A stretch of DNA of 59,836 bases from a virus. Both the position numbers and the translations under genes were made by a program. The notes beneath the pieces were generated by a model. The model had not been told where the DNA came from and did no database searches. It saw nothing but the letters and a program-made list of their open reading frames with translations. The stretch lies in IMG/VR virus record IMGVR_UViG_3300023172_000031, positions 1-59,836 of that record; one strand, written 5' to 3'. How positions within the stretch are numbered: the first letter of the stretch is position 1; each line of letters opens with the position of its first letter. Shown piece after piece: positions 39,564 through 48,846 of this stretch.

Positions 39564-39570
39564 TATTTAT
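39564..39570 (-). promoter_or_regulatory. late-type promoter of the cold-shock gene
   Basis: Minus-strand GCATAAATACTTTG, the commonest form of this box in the window. Confidence 0.6.
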
Positions 39571-39648
39571 GCTCTATGCTGGACATTTAAATGCGTAGAT
39601 ACGGCACAGGACGAGCCTGTGCAGTAACTACAATTAATAAAGATTGAA

Positions 39649-39828
39649 TTAAAGTGCGTTCTTACGCTCTTGAATTTCAGCACGTCTAGACTTCGCAAGT
39701 TTACCAATATTACCTAGTGCTTTTCTTGCTCTTGCCGCCGCGGCTTTCACGTTTTTTGAATCAAACGCTTCTGCTTCTTTTAAGTAAGCCTCATATTCGG
39801 CTACGATTTGTTCATGAATTGAAGACAT
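39649..39828 (-). CDS. small histone H1-like/basic helical protein, 59 aa
   Basis: Start at ATG 39828 with AAGGAG. N-terminal acidic helix then NVKAAAARARKALGNIGKLAKSRRAEIQERKNA, an Ala/Lys/Arg helix similar to bacterial H1-like proteins. Probably coats or bends DNA, or joins the nucleoid. A GCACAGG/CCTGTGC hairpin without a U run follows at 39602-39623. Confidence 0.6.
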   Translation of the reverse strand: MSSIHEQIVAEYEAYLKEAEAFDSKNVKAAAARARKALGNIGKLAKSRRAEIQERKNAL

Positions 39829-39916
39829 AATTTTCTCCTTGTCTATTATAATTATCGCCATATTAAAATCATACTCGCAGATCTGGCGTTACGATGTCTA
39901 AAATGGTGAAATTGTT

Positions 39917-40240
39917 TTATTTGGTTTTTAACATATCGCCTAGTCCTGCTGGTGCAGTTACTAAGCCACTCATCTGCTGTGAGTATCCGTCAGCAAATTC
40001 TTTTTTGGTAATTGTAACTAACGTGATAGCAGATTGTTTAATACGATATGACTTTTCTAGTTCAGCAGTAAACAAGAATGGCTGTAAGCCAATGCCTTGC
40101 TGACTAGCAACAAGAGTCAACGGTGTTTTAACTTTAATATGCTGATCGTTTTCTTCTTCAAGTTTACCAACTAACTCTTCTCCAGATACCATTTTAATAG
40201 TAATAATATCTCCAACTTTGTATGGTGCTTCGATTAACAT
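39917..40240 (-). CDS. Sm/Lsm-like small protein, 107 aa
   Basis: YKVGDIITIKMVSGEELVGKLEEENDQHIKVKTPLTL follows the Sm1 pattern (v.l..G.e..G.l......m.l). Similar proteins are conserved in T4-like marine phages next to nucleotide-metabolism genes. RNA binding is possible but unproven. ATGs and stops abut glutaredoxin at 40240. Confidence 0.55.
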   Translation of the reverse strand: MLIEAPYKVGDIITIKMVSGEELVGKLEEENDQHIKVKTPLTLVASQQGIGLQPFLFTAELEKSYRIKQSAITLVTITKKEFADGYSQQMSGLVTAPAGLGDMLKTK

Positions 40241-40512
40241 TATATTGTATGTCCTGTTCCGTTAAATCCTGTATCTTCGATATATTTGACTAACTCTTGA
40301 TAGCCGCCAATATATTTTCCTTGTAGAATAATCTGTGGTACTGACCTTGGTTGTGGTAAGCCATTTACTTCAAATTCTTCTGTAAGTTTCTGTACTGAAA
40401 TGTCAGTACCAACTTGAATTGTTTCAAATTTTACATCTAAGTTTTTCAATACTGCCTTTGCTTTGTCGCAATAAGGACACATTGGTTTTGAGTATACTAC
40501 TGTTCTGCTCAT
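40240..40512 (-). CDS. grx: glutaredoxin
   Basis: 90 residues. The redox site CPYC (residues 12-15), the cis-Pro in SVPQIIL and GGYQEL are all present. It supplies electrons to ribonucleotide reductase, whose two subunits are encoded directly upstream. Start overlaps the nrdB stop (ATGA). Confidence 0.92.
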   Translation of the reverse strand: MSRTVVYSKPMCPYCDKAKAVLKNLDVKFETIQVGTDISVQKLTEEFEVNGLPQPRSVPQIILQGKYIGGYQELVKYIEDTGFNGTGHTI

Positions 40513-41612
40513 AGTTTAAATCCTTTAAGTGATTCTTTATTAACGTCTTGCTTGATGCCTCCAACAATATAACTTTCAACTTCTGTTTCCTGTGGAGCAA
40601 CTTGCAATCCACTACTACTTAACCAGTGCTGGGTCCATGGTAGCGGGTTCTGAGTTGATGATGCGTCAAAAATAGGATCGTAACCTAAAGCCTTTAATCT
40701 TCTATTTGCGATGTACTCGACGTAGTCACCTAACAATCTTTCGTTAAGTCCAATAATTGATCCGTCCTTCATCAAGTGTTTTGCCCATGCTTTTTCTTCT
40801 TCTACACAATTACGCCACATATCATAAACTTCGTCTGTACATGATTTTGCGATCTTTGCCATTTCGGCATCGTCATCACCACGTAGCCAGTTTTTAATAA
40901 CGTGAGAACTAAGTGCTAAATGTTGTGCTTCGTCACGAGCAATAAGTGAAATAATTTTAGCAGAACCTTCCATTAGTTTCAATTCACCAAACGCAAACGT
41001 ACAAGCAAATGAAACATAGAAACGTAGTCCTTCTAAAATATTAACATTCATCATAGCAAGGAACATTTGCTTTTTAACATCTTGTAGTGTTCCTTTCTTA
41101 TGATGGAAGTACTGTTCAGCAGTTTCTGTAAAACTATCATAGTTTTTAGTTACAGAAGTTGCTCTTTTAATAATTTCTTTATCGTCTAAAATTTTGTCTA
41201 ATACTTCACTTGGATCTGGATACACGTTTTTCATAATGTGTGTATAAGAACGTGAGTGAATAGTTTCAAAGAAGTCCCAAGTAACAATACAGCCTTCTAG
41301 TTCAGGTAGTGAACAATAAGGCAAGAAAGCCAAACAAGGTCCGCGACCCTGTACACTATCTAATAGTGTTTGATACTTTAGGTTAGAAGTAAAAATATGT
41401 TTTTGCTCTGGACGGAAATTAGCATAATCTGCTCTGTCTTTTTGTAGACTTACTTCTTCTGGTCTCCAGAAATATCCAAGCATGGTTTGATTTAATTTAT
41501 CAAACACAGGGAACTTGAATACATCATATCGTTGTGTATTCTGATCTGCTCCAAAAAACATATTCTGTTTTGTGAAGTCTACTTTATCTTTATTAAAGAC
41601 AGTTTTTGCCAT
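40509..41612 (-). CDS. nrdB: ribonucleotide reductase class Ia beta subunit
   Basis: 367 residues. WDFFETIHSRSYTHIM holds one pair of iron-ligand Glu/His residues, and LIARDEAQHLALSSHV the second; a Tyr around 120 is placed for the radical. The C-terminus ends in the short tail (NKESLKGFKL) that docks on NrdA. With NrdA and glutaredoxin it makes dNTPs. Own sigma70-type promoter at 41657-41684. Confidence 0.95.
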   Translation of the reverse strand: MAKTVFNKDKVDFTKQNMFFGADQNTQRYDVFKFPVFDKLNQTMLGYFWRPEEVSLQKDRADYANFRPEQKHIFTSNLKYQTLLDSVQGRGPCLAFLPYCSLPELEGCIVTWDFFETIHSRSYTHIMKNVYPDPSEVLDKILDDKEIIKRATSVTKNYDSFTETAEQYFHHKKGTLQDVKKQMFLAMMNVNILEGLRFYVSFACTFAFGELKLMEGSAKIISLIARDEAQHLALSSHVIKNWLRGDDDAEMAKIAKSCTDEVYDMWRNCVEEEKAWAKHLMKDGSIIGLNERLLGDYVEYIANRRLKALGYDPIFDASSTQNPLPWTQHWLSSSGLQVAPQETEVESYIVGGIKQDVNKESLKGFKL

Positions 41613-41656
41613 TTTCCTTTATACCTCTTTCATAACCCAAGTATTATAGTTATCTT

Positions 41657-41684
41657 ATTATACTTGAGAATTAATTTTTGTCAA
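41657..41684 (-). promoter_or_regulatory. sigma70-type promoter of nrdB-grx
   Basis: TTGACA (41679-41684), 16 bases, TATAAT (41657-41662). Confidence 0.8.
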
Positions 41685-41685
41685 C

Positions 41686-44016
41686 CTAAATTGTACAACT
41701 TTCGCAATGCTCTTCGTCCAAATCTCCATTAACCTGAAGTTCTGGTTCAAAACCATTTGGTGTACCTTCAACTCTTGGCTCTTCTTCAATCTCACTTGGA
41801 TCAGTTTTAAAGTCGTAAGTGTTTTGGTAGTAACTTGTTTTCCAACCTAGTTTATATGTGGTTAGCATATCTTGTAACATAACACTCATAGGAACTTCAT
41901 TGTTCTCAAAGTGTGTTGGATTGTATGACCAATTACCACTAATTGCTTGATCAAAGAACTTTTGCATAACAGCAACAACATTAATATAACCTTCGTTGCT
42001 TGGCATATCCCAAAGCAATGTGTAATAGTTTTTTAGAGTTTGGTACTGCGGAACAATCTGCTTAAGAGGCCCTTTCTTTGACTTCTTAACGGACAAGTAA
42101 CCTCTAGGTGGCTCGATGCCATTTGTTGCGTTCGACACAATGGAACTGCTCTCTGAAGGCATCTGTGCGGACAACGTTGAGTGCCGTAATCCGTGTTCCT
42201 TAATATATCTTCTAAGATCTTCCCAATCATATTTTAATGTAATATTACATACCTCGTCTAAATCTTTCTTATAATGATCAATTGGAAGTAAGCCGTCTGC
42301 ATACTTTGTTCTTTCAAAATACTCACACTGACCTTTTTCTTTAGCAAGTGTTGCCGAAGCATGAAGCAAGTAATATTGAAATGCTTCTGTTAACTCGTGT
42401 ACTTTAGTTAGTGCTTTTTTGTCACTATATTTAACTTGATTCTTTGCAAGGTAATGTGCTAATCCAATGTATCCAATACCTAATGAACGTCTTGCTTTAG
42501 TAGATTTTTCAGCCGCTTCTACTGGATAACGTTGATAGTCAATAATTTCATCTAGTGAACGTACAGCAAGATCACATAGGTCTTCTAAGTCATCTAAATT
42601 TTTCAATACACCAACGTTAATAGCACTAAGAATACATAATGCAATTTCACCTTCCTTGTCATCAATATGCTGTAAAGGTTTGGTTGGTAGTGTAATTTCT
42701 TGACATAGGTTACTCATGTAAACTGTGTCTTTAAATGAACTATGTGTGTTAGCATGGTCGACATTCATGATGTAGATACGTCCTGTTTCTGCACGTTCTT
42801 TAATCAATGCAGAAAATAAATCCATTGCTGAAATCTTCTTTTTGCGAAGTGATGTTTTACGCTCATACTTTTCGTATAGTTCTTTAAACTTGTCTTGGTC
42901 TGCAAAAAATGCTTCGTACAAATCAGGTACTTCATGTGGCGAGAAAAGAGTAATATCGCCGTCGGACAATAACCTTTCGTACATTAATTTGTTAAGTTGA
43001 ATCGAATAATCTAATCTACGTACACGGTTATCTTCTGTACCTTTGTTATTTTTTAGCACTAGAATATCTTCAATTTCATAATGCCAAATAGGGAAGTGGG
43101 TAGTTGCATTACCGCCACGCACTCCGTTCTGTGTACAACATCTTACAGTTGATTCAAACTTCTTTAGGAACGGAACTACTCCCGTATGTGCAACTTCGCC
43201 TCCTCTGATCTTCGAATTGATCGCTCTAATTCTTCCTGCGTTGATTCCAATACCTGCTCTTTGGGCAGTATAACGTCCAATAGCCATATCACTGCTAAAA
43301 ATGGAATTGAGAGTATCATCGCTGTCAACAAGAACACAAGAAGCAAACTGACGAAGAGGAGTTCGTACACCTGCCATAACAGGGGTGGGGATGTTGATTT
43401 TAAAAAGTGAGGTCGCATCGTAATATCTCCTTACATATGATAGCCTTGTTTCCTTAGGGTATTCAGCAAATAGTGTTGCCGCAATCATCATATACATCAT
43501 TTGTGGAGATTCAAAAATTTCACCACTACTTCTATCTTGTACTAGATACTTGTCAACTACTTGACGCAAACCTGCATAGGTAAAGTTTTCATCACGTTTG
43601 TGTTTGATGTATTTGTTAAGTTGTTTAATTTCATCTTCAGAATACTTTTCAAGGATAGCAGGATCATACACACCTCTTTCAATATTTTTGTTAATCATTT
43701 CTTGTAAAGTGATTGCATTGTATTGACCAAAAGATTCTTTATAGATAGGATATAATAAAAGTCTTGCCGCCGCAAATTGATAGTTAGGTGCGTCTAACGA
43801 AATAAGATCGTTAGCACTCTTGATTAAAATTTCTTGAATTTCCGCAGTACTCATACCATCGTAAAACTGAATATTTGCATTCATTTCAATTTGTGAACTA
43901 CTTACATGAGCAAGTCCTTCACAAGCCTCTTCCACTACAAAATGAATTTTATTCACGTCGAGTGGCATTAACGATCCATCACGCTTACGAATGTGGATAC
44001 CTGCGCCGTTTGACAT
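41686..44016 (-). CDS. nrdA: ribonucleotide reductase class Ia alpha subunit
   Basis: 776 residues, full length. An N-terminal ATP-cone (HIRKRDGSLMPLDVNKI), active-site region with RQFASCVLVDSDDTL, the NLCQEITLPT and MPSESSS catalytic loop, and the C-terminal redox pair CESC for reduction by glutaredoxin. The ATP cone means activity can be turned down by dATP. It follows a late-type box at 44066-44072. Confidence 0.95.
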   Translation of the reverse strand: MSNGAGIHIRKRDGSLMPLDVNKIHFVVEEACEGLAHVSSSQIEMNANIQFYDGMSTAEIQEILIKSANDLISLDAPNYQFAAARLLLYPIYKESFGQYNAITLQEMINKNIERGVYDPAILEKYSEDEIKQLNKYIKHKRDENFTYAGLRQVVDKYLVQDRSSGEIFESPQMMYMMIAATLFAEYPKETRLSYVRRYYDATSLFKINIPTPVMAGVRTPLRQFASCVLVDSDDTLNSIFSSDMAIGRYTAQRAGIGINAGRIRAINSKIRGGEVAHTGVVPFLKKFESTVRCCTQNGVRGGNATTHFPIWHYEIEDILVLKNNKGTEDNRVRRLDYSIQLNKLMYERLLSDGDITLFSPHEVPDLYEAFFADQDKFKELYEKYERKTSLRKKKISAMDLFSALIKERAETGRIYIMNVDHANTHSSFKDTVYMSNLCQEITLPTKPLQHIDDKEGEIALCILSAINVGVLKNLDDLEDLCDLAVRSLDEIIDYQRYPVEAAEKSTKARRSLGIGYIGLAHYLAKNQVKYSDKKALTKVHELTEAFQYYLLHASATLAKEKGQCEYFERTKYADGLLPIDHYKKDLDEVCNITLKYDWEDLRRYIKEHGLRHSTLSAQMPSESSSIVSNATNGIEPPRGYLSVKKSKKGPLKQIVPQYQTLKNYYTLLWDMPSNEGYINVVAVMQKFFDQAISGNWSYNPTHFENNEVPMSVMLQDMLTTYKLGWKTSYYQNTYDFKTDPSEIEEEPRVEGTPNGFEPELQVNGDLDEEHCESCTI

Positions 44017-44065
44017 CTATCTTCTCCTTAAATTTAATCCTGTTAATCTTTATGATGTTGTAGTG

Positions 44066-44072
44066 TATTTAT
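44066..44072 (-). promoter_or_regulatory. late-type promoter of nrdA
   Basis: Minus-strand CAATAAATACACT, 50 bases before the nrdA ATG. Confidence 0.45.
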
Positions 44073-44497
44073 TGTAGTGGTATCATTGGATATATGCGTT
44101 GTGAAACAATATTAGAGGGTAAATCCGTCTTTTGGCAAACCTCATTTAGTTTGTAACATAATACATATTGATCGTCAATAATGACCGGGTACATTACCTC
44201 ATCGTTTATTGTATCTGTACAGATATGTATCTCAAATTTGCTTTGAGAAAACCTATCAGTTAATTGTAAACTATAACACACTCCAAGGCTATTTGTAAAG
44301 TCACAAATTTTATTTTGGCAAAGTAGTTCCCAAGGATCAGGCCAAGTCTTTTGATCCCAAGGATCAACACTTAATTTACACTTATTAAGTGTGTTATAAT
44401 GTTTTATCACATCTTCAAAGGGAGTCGCACTTGTTTCTAAACGTTTTCTAAAGTTTATCCAACTGGAGAGTTTGGTTTCGAAATTTTCTTCTTGCAT
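44069..44497 (-). CDS. conserved marine phage hypothetical, 142 aa
   Basis: DPWDQKTWPDPWELLCQNKICDF and CYSLQLTDRFSQSKFEIHI, read in parts, are phrases conserved in T4-like marine phages. Function unknown; it lies between the tailspike gene and nrdA, one base from the former, so a virion or assembly role is likely. Confidence 0.6.
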   Translation of the reverse strand: MQEENFETKLSSWINFRKRLETSATPFEDVIKHYNTLNKCKLSVDPWDQKTWPDPWELLCQNKICDFTNSLGVCYSLQLTDRFSQSKFEIHICTDTINDEVMYPVIIDDQYVLCYKLNEVCQKTDLPSNIVSQRIYPMIPLQ

Positions 44498-46126
44498 TTA
44501 CGACTTATATTTTACTTTAAAAAGGATTGAACCAGTATCACTAGTTGTAGTGTTAATCATTTCGATAACGATTGTATCAGTATTACCATCGCCATCTTCA
44601 TCCGAAAGAACAGATCTAAACTGTAGATTATTTCGAACTGTATCATCACCTAAGAAAGTAAAGTCGTCGCTTGTAGTTGTTGTTCCGTCTGCTCTGTTAA
44701 CCAAAATGTCCAAGACACCTTCACGTAGTGCATTCACGTGTGTTGATTTATAAATGTATTCAACTTCAATATTTTTAGATACTTCACCGGATGCTCTTAA
44801 AATTCTTACATAACTGTTCTGTTGTGTAATAGGAATTCTATAAGAAAATCCGTTTTCAAACACCCCTGGACCTTCAATGTCTGGAGTATATTTGTAACCT
44901 GAAATTAATGTTTGGTTAAATGACAAGTCACTTGTTCTATCAAAGAAGTCATTGTTACTGCTGTTCGAAAGAGCAGTACCTTCTGTAAACTTGATAGTTG
45001 AATGAATAGCGTTTGCATTAGCGCCACCTAAGTTACCAACATTTACAAAACTATTGTTTGAACTAGTATTGTAATTACCAATATTAACTAGGATACCGTG
45101 TTGGTCAATATCTCTAAATTTACTATTTGTTATAAGGTTACGTTGTGGACCATGTAGTTGTCCTTGTGATCCAATAATTGTATTCAAGCCAAGTACAACA
45201 CCGTGACCTAATGTAACAAAGTCGACATTTGAAAATGTATTGTCTACAACATCAAAGTCGGAAAACACACCATAAGCAAAACCTTCGATTAAAACATTAT
45301 TAATATAGTTGTCGTTAGTGCTTACACTTGTCGATAAACTGTTTAACCTAATGCCAATTTGGTCTGCGCCAAGAGCATTGTTTGCTTCCCAGATACCTTT
45401 AATTGCTAAATCTTCAAAATGACTGCTACGACAACTTTGCAATTTTAATCCTGTGTTAGTCGTTTGTTGTAGTAGTGTTAATCCTTTAATTGTAATCTTT
45501 TTTGCTTGATTATTAAATGTACTTGTTGCATCAAGAGCATAACTGTTTGGACTACTTGCTTCATTAACTGTTTCCATGATAGGAGCATTTGCTGTTTGTA
45601 CAATAACAGTCTTTTCACTACCTTCACCAATAATGTTTGCATTAGGTGGAATTCTTAATGGAGAAGAAAGGTTATATGTTCCTGCTGGAATCACTAACGC
45701 AATTCTACTAGGTACACTACCTTTACTTGCTGGGTTTAAATATAATTCATCAATTGCTCTTTGAAGAAATACTGTTTGATCTGACCCGTCGCCTGTTGCG
45801 CCAAAACTTTTAACACTAACTGACTCGTCTAATCTTTCTTGTAAGGAACGTGTAACAGGATTTGTAATCGTTGGTCCTGTTTGGATAGTATCAATTTCTG
45901 CTTTATATTCATAAGTGTCTGCAAAGTTAAAAAGATTGTCATGTTCAGTAATAACTTTAGTATTACCAACTGCTGGCGATCCTTCTGAAACAGAGCCATT
46001 ACCAATGTAAAGTTCTCTTGTGTCTACTGCCCAACCAAACTCGCCACCTGCTAATTGCGGTACTCCCGAGCCTTGGTTCTTTTGTCCTCTACGGACTTGA
46101 ATACGTGATATTTGTACTATTGCCAC
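44498..46126 (-). CDS. tailspike/fibre with pectate-lyase-like beta-helix
   Basis: 542 residues. N-terminus IVQISRIQVRRGQKNQGSGVP and LAGGEFGWAVDTRELYIGNG is the Mtd-type virion-attachment domain. From about residue 100, SVKSFGATGDGSDQTVFLQRAID is the start of a pectate-lyase-3-type right-handed beta helix, with many Asn/Gly turns to about 400. A beta-sandwich end follows. It may cleave or bind a host polysaccharide. Late-type promoter at 46148-46154 with GGAG between. Confidence 0.8.
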   Translation of the reverse strand: MAIVQISRIQVRRGQKNQGSGVPQLAGGEFGWAVDTRELYIGNGSVSEGSPAVGNTKVITEHDNLFNFADTYEYKAEIDTIQTGPTITNPVTRSLQERLDESVSVKSFGATGDGSDQTVFLQRAIDELYLNPASKGSVPSRIALVIPAGTYNLSSPLRIPPNANIIGEGSEKTVIVQTANAPIMETVNEASSPNSYALDATSTFNNQAKKITIKGLTLLQQTTNTGLKLQSCRSSHFEDLAIKGIWEANNALGADQIGIRLNSLSTSVSTNDNYINNVLIEGFAYGVFSDFDVVDNTFSNVDFVTLGHGVVLGLNTIIGSQGQLHGPQRNLITNSKFRDIDQHGILVNIGNYNTSSNNSFVNVGNLGGANANAIHSTIKFTEGTALSNSSNNDFFDRTSDLSFNQTLISGYKYTPDIEGPGVFENGFSYRIPITQQNSYVRILRASGEVSKNIEVEYIYKSTHVNALREGVLDILVNRADGTTTTSDDFTFLGDDTVRNNLQFRSVLSDEDGDGNTDTIVIEMINTTTSDTGSILFKVKYKS

Positions 46127-46147
46127 TTTGCTATACTCCTTACATAG

Positions 46148-46154
46148 TATTTAT
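46148..46154 (-). promoter_or_regulatory. late-type promoter of the tailspike gene
   Basis: Minus-strand GCATAAATACTATG, 22 bases before the ATG, with AAGGAG between; the best-spaced late-type site. Confidence 0.68.
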
Positions 46155-46831
46155 GCAAAACGGTCATAGTACATATATACCCTATCCCACCATTTTGATT
46201 CCCAGTGTTTAAATTCGTCTGGTGTTAGATCAAACTGCTGGTATTGTAGGTCTCTACTGCACATAAACACATGGCCTTCTTTAATGTCGGTGCCATACAC
46301 TTCGTTGTGTGCAAGAGCATAGGCTACAAGTTGTAGGTAATAATCTTCAACCCATTCTTTTTTCTTGGGTTTGTTAGTTTGTTTAAAGTCCATGATAGCC
46401 GGCTGGCCTTTGTATGTTCCTACAAGATCAGTCGTTCCTGCGTAAATTTGAGGGTGATACAGGTTGATTTCACTACCCCATATTTCGTCTACATCTACCA
46501 TAGCATTTTCTTTAACTTGCTCAGCCATCTTATGTGCTTGTTGCGAATAAGGATTACTTCCTGGGTGTCCCCATTCACCTGTGTCAATATAATCTTCTAA
46601 AAATTTGTGCATACGTGTTCCAACACTTGCGGCTTCAGTAACAATCTCTTGTGCTTTTTGTTCGCCTACACGTTTCTTCCAAGCAATTAGATGTGTCTTG
46701 TCTTTTGTTTTATCAAGTATAGTTGTAACACTTGCAACAGCATTGCCGTCTGGACAAGCATACAATCGTTTGCCGTCTACTTGCTGTCGTTTGATTTCTT
46801 GGTAATCGTATCTATTAGTAATTAAACTCAT
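46151..46831 (-). CDS. PD-(D/E)XK exonuclease (RecB/Cas4/MGME1-like)
   Basis: 226 residues. VGTRMHKFLEDYI near residue 70, then IYAGTTDLVGTYKGQPAIMDFKQT with the D...D-x-K catalytic core, then EDYYLQLVAYALAHNE with the QxxxY motif IV. Phage members process DNA ends in recombination or replication. A late promoter for the tailspike lies inside its 3' end. Confidence 0.82.
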   Translation of the reverse strand: MSLITNRYDYQEIKRQQVDGKRLYACPDGNAVASVTTILDKTKDKTHLIAWKKRVGEQKAQEIVTEAASVGTRMHKFLEDYIDTGEWGHPGSNPYSQQAHKMAEQVKENAMVDVDEIWGSEINLYHPQIYAGTTDLVGTYKGQPAIMDFKQTNKPKKKEWVEDYYLQLVAYALAHNEVYGTDIKEGHVFMCSRDLQYQQFDLTPDEFKHWESKWWDRVYMYYDRFA

Positions 46832-46839
46832 AATTTATC

Positions 46840-47373
46840 CTATTGGGCAGGTTTCCACTTTGCTTCAAAATTAATAACCAAACAACGCCTCTTGTGTTTA
46901 TAAGGATAAGTTCCGTGATTAACATTACCATTCATGATAATTGTTTTGCCAGGTGCTGGTGGAAATTCGTGGAATTCTATTTGTGTATTCGGGTGTGCCA
47001 TCATGGTATATAGACACCCATCTTGTTTGAACATTTCATCCTGTTCTTTATGATCAAAGTACATAACTGTACTAATTAGATTTTCTTTGCCTGTATGATT
47101 ATGAATGCCTTGGTAGCCATAAGGTTTGTATTCAATATACCAAGATTGATCTGGTTTAATTGATTCTATTGGAATATTTAGGTTTTGTACTTTGTCTAAC
47201 ACCCAGGAAATATATTCAGATGATATCGAATTAAGATCAATGTCGTGCTGTATTCTATCTGGGTATGTTACAGTTTCTTTAAAACTATCAATCATAATCC
47301 TATGCATAATTTCATAGTTATGATATTCAGTTTCAATTAAAAACTGTCCTTCAGCAAAGTAGTTATTATCCAT
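46840..47373 (-). CDS. 2OG-Fe(II) oxygenase, small
   Basis: 177 residues. YGYQGIHNHTGKENLISTVMYFD has the HxH pair and GKTIIMNGNVNHGTYPY the distal His, then RRCLVINF with the Arg. It has the same order as its upstream neighbour (YGYQAIHHHG ... MDGRVWHGVYPC), so the two are paralogues that overlap by 8 bases. Confidence 0.75.
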   Translation of the reverse strand: MDNNYFAEGQFLIETEYHNYEIMHRIMIDSFKETVTYPDRIQHDIDLNSISSEYISWVLDKVQNLNIPIESIKPDQSWYIEYKPYGYQGIHNHTGKENLISTVMYFDHKEQDEMFKQDGCLYTMMAHPNTQIEFHEFPPAPGKTIIMNGNVNHGTYPYKHKRRCLVINFEAKWKPAQ

Positions 47374-48187
47374 TCGGAGTGTCCGGATTTAGTTGAGTTT
47401 GCATTCCTGGAATTGCTTCGTCCGGTTTGTAGTATTCAAAATCAAAATCAACAACAAAACTTCTTCTAGGTGCTTTACATGGATATACTCCATGCCATAC
47501 TCTGCCATCCATTAAGATAGTACGTCCTGGATACGGACCAAATTGATTGTATAACATAGTACCATCTGGATGTGGCATTAGTGTATAAAGCATTCCGTTC
47601 TGAGGAGTCATGCCGTTCTGTGTGCCTGACACTTCTTGTTGGTCATCCATAAACATAACCATACTAATACATAACGGTCCATGATGATGTATTGCTTGAT
47701 ATCCGTAATCATAATAATCAACACACCAAGTCTTACTTACTTTAATACTTTTAATAGGTAGCATATATTTACGGATATTTTTCATAACCCATTCACCTAG
47801 TTTATTCCAATTAATATCGTCAAACTTTTCTTTATCAATTGGCGGAAAGTTAGATGCTACTGAAGGTTCAAATTTTGTTTCTTTAAGTGTTTCACTGCTA
47901 GGAAAGCCTGCAACCTCTGGACTGTCAGGATTTAGTTTGTCTGAGCGTACTACTGAACCGCCAAACTGTGGAAGTATAGCAGGTGTAATATCGTATTGGT
48001 AACCATTAAACGTTGTTTTGATTTCACTTTCATCTTCGCCTCTAAACTTTTCATTTTCAAACAACGGCAAAAACTCTTCGTAGAAAGGACACTTTGCATC
48101 AATAATCCACTGATTATTTGCACTATGGAAATTAGGATCAATACTAAAATCTCTTTGTATATTCTGTCCAACTTTTTTAAATGTCAT
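47366..48187 (-). CDS. 2OG-Fe(II) oxygenase, larger paralogue
   Basis: 273 residues. The catalytic C-terminal half has YGYQAIHHHGPLCISMVMF and GRTILMDGRVWHGVYPCKAPRRSFVVDF. The N-terminal 120 residues are an extension missing from the neighbour. Substrate unknown. Part of three consecutive oxygenase genes (46840-48793). Confidence 0.75.
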   Translation of the reverse strand: MTFKKVGQNIQRDFSIDPNFHSANNQWIIDAKCPFYEEFLPLFENEKFRGEDESEIKTTFNGYQYDITPAILPQFGGSVVRSDKLNPDSPEVAGFPSSETLKETKFEPSVASNFPPIDKEKFDDINWNKLGEWVMKNIRKYMLPIKSIKVSKTWCVDYYDYGYQAIHHHGPLCISMVMFMDDQQEVSGTQNGMTPQNGMLYTLMPHPDGTMLYNQFGPYPGRTILMDGRVWHGVYPCKAPRRSFVVDFDFEYYKPDEAIPGMQTQLNPDTPNG

Positions 48188-48199
48188 TAACTTAACTCC

Positions 48200-48793
48200 T
48201 TAAATGCGGAAATAACTTCTGTTCCGTCCTTCTAGATTAATAGTAAACACAATTCTATCTTCATCTGTTTCATTCTTTTGGGTTTGGTGTGTAAGCCATC
48301 CAGGGAAGATTAAAACGTCATTTGTTTTTACACTAACTTCTCGCCAGTAGTCGTGTATAGTGCTTTTAGGAATACGACTGTATGCTACCCACTTATCTCT
48401 TAATAGTTGTTCAAACTCAATATTACCACCATTAGGAGGATTAACAACGTATGTGCTTACTACCAAACTTGACGATCCATGATCGTGTGGCATAGTCCAT
48501 GCACCTTGTTTATGTAGGTTAGTCCAACTACCTGTAATAACAATGTCTGAAAAATCAACGTCCCATTCACGTAGAGCAATTTCTAACTTTGGATATAACC
48601 ATCTAATAAAGTCTTGGTTACATTCCCATTCGTGTGGAGGGTTTAGATGTCCTGCTGATGAACGTCCGCCATCTGCTTCAGTCTGATGTAGTTCTGCTTC
48701 TTTATCAATATAGGATTTGAACTGTTCGATATCGAATCCTGGTTCATAATGATATTTGTATACCAAATTTGGTACTATTGAAACTTCTGACAT
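48200..48793 (-). CDS. 2OG-Fe(II) oxygenase (TIGR02466-like)
   Basis: 197 residues. GAWTMPHDHGSSSLVVSTYV carries HxH, FPGWLTHQTQKNETDEDRIVFTIN the distal His and Arg. A near-consensus sigma70-type promoter (48813-48841) lies directly before it and probably drives all three oxygenases. Confidence 0.78.
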   Translation of the reverse strand: MSEVSIVPNLVYKYHYEPGFDIEQFKSYIDKEAELHQTEADGGRSSAGHLNPPHEWECNQDFIRWLYPKLEIALREWDVDFSDIVITGSWTNLHKQGAWTMPHDHGSSSLVVSTYVVNPPNGGNIEFEQLLRDKWVAYSRIPKSTIHDYWREVSVKTNDVLIFPGWLTHQTQKNETDEDRIVFTINLEGRNRSYFRI

Positions 48794-48812
48794 TCTTTAC
48801 TCCTTGTGCTAT

Positions 48813-48841
48813 AGTATATAACAAAAGTTACAAGTTGTCAA
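48813..48841 (-). promoter_or_regulatory. sigma70-type promoter of the oxygenase trio
   Basis: TTGACA (48836-48841), 17 bases, TATACT (48813-48818). Confidence 0.85.
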
Positions 48842-48846
48842 GTAAA

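Noticed and set aside
39602-39623. GCACAGG/CCTGTGC hairpin as an intrinsic terminator
   Set aside because: Good stem but no U run on either strand; left as an unassigned hairpin after 39649-39828.
43176-43418. Overlapping frames on both strands within nrdA
   Set aside because: nrdA is intact and conserved over this stretch; the shadows have no start signals.
44498-46126. Diversity-generating retroelement, because the fibre starts with an Mtd-type domain
   Set aside because: No reverse transcriptase, template repeat or adenine-rich variable repeat is visible in the window.
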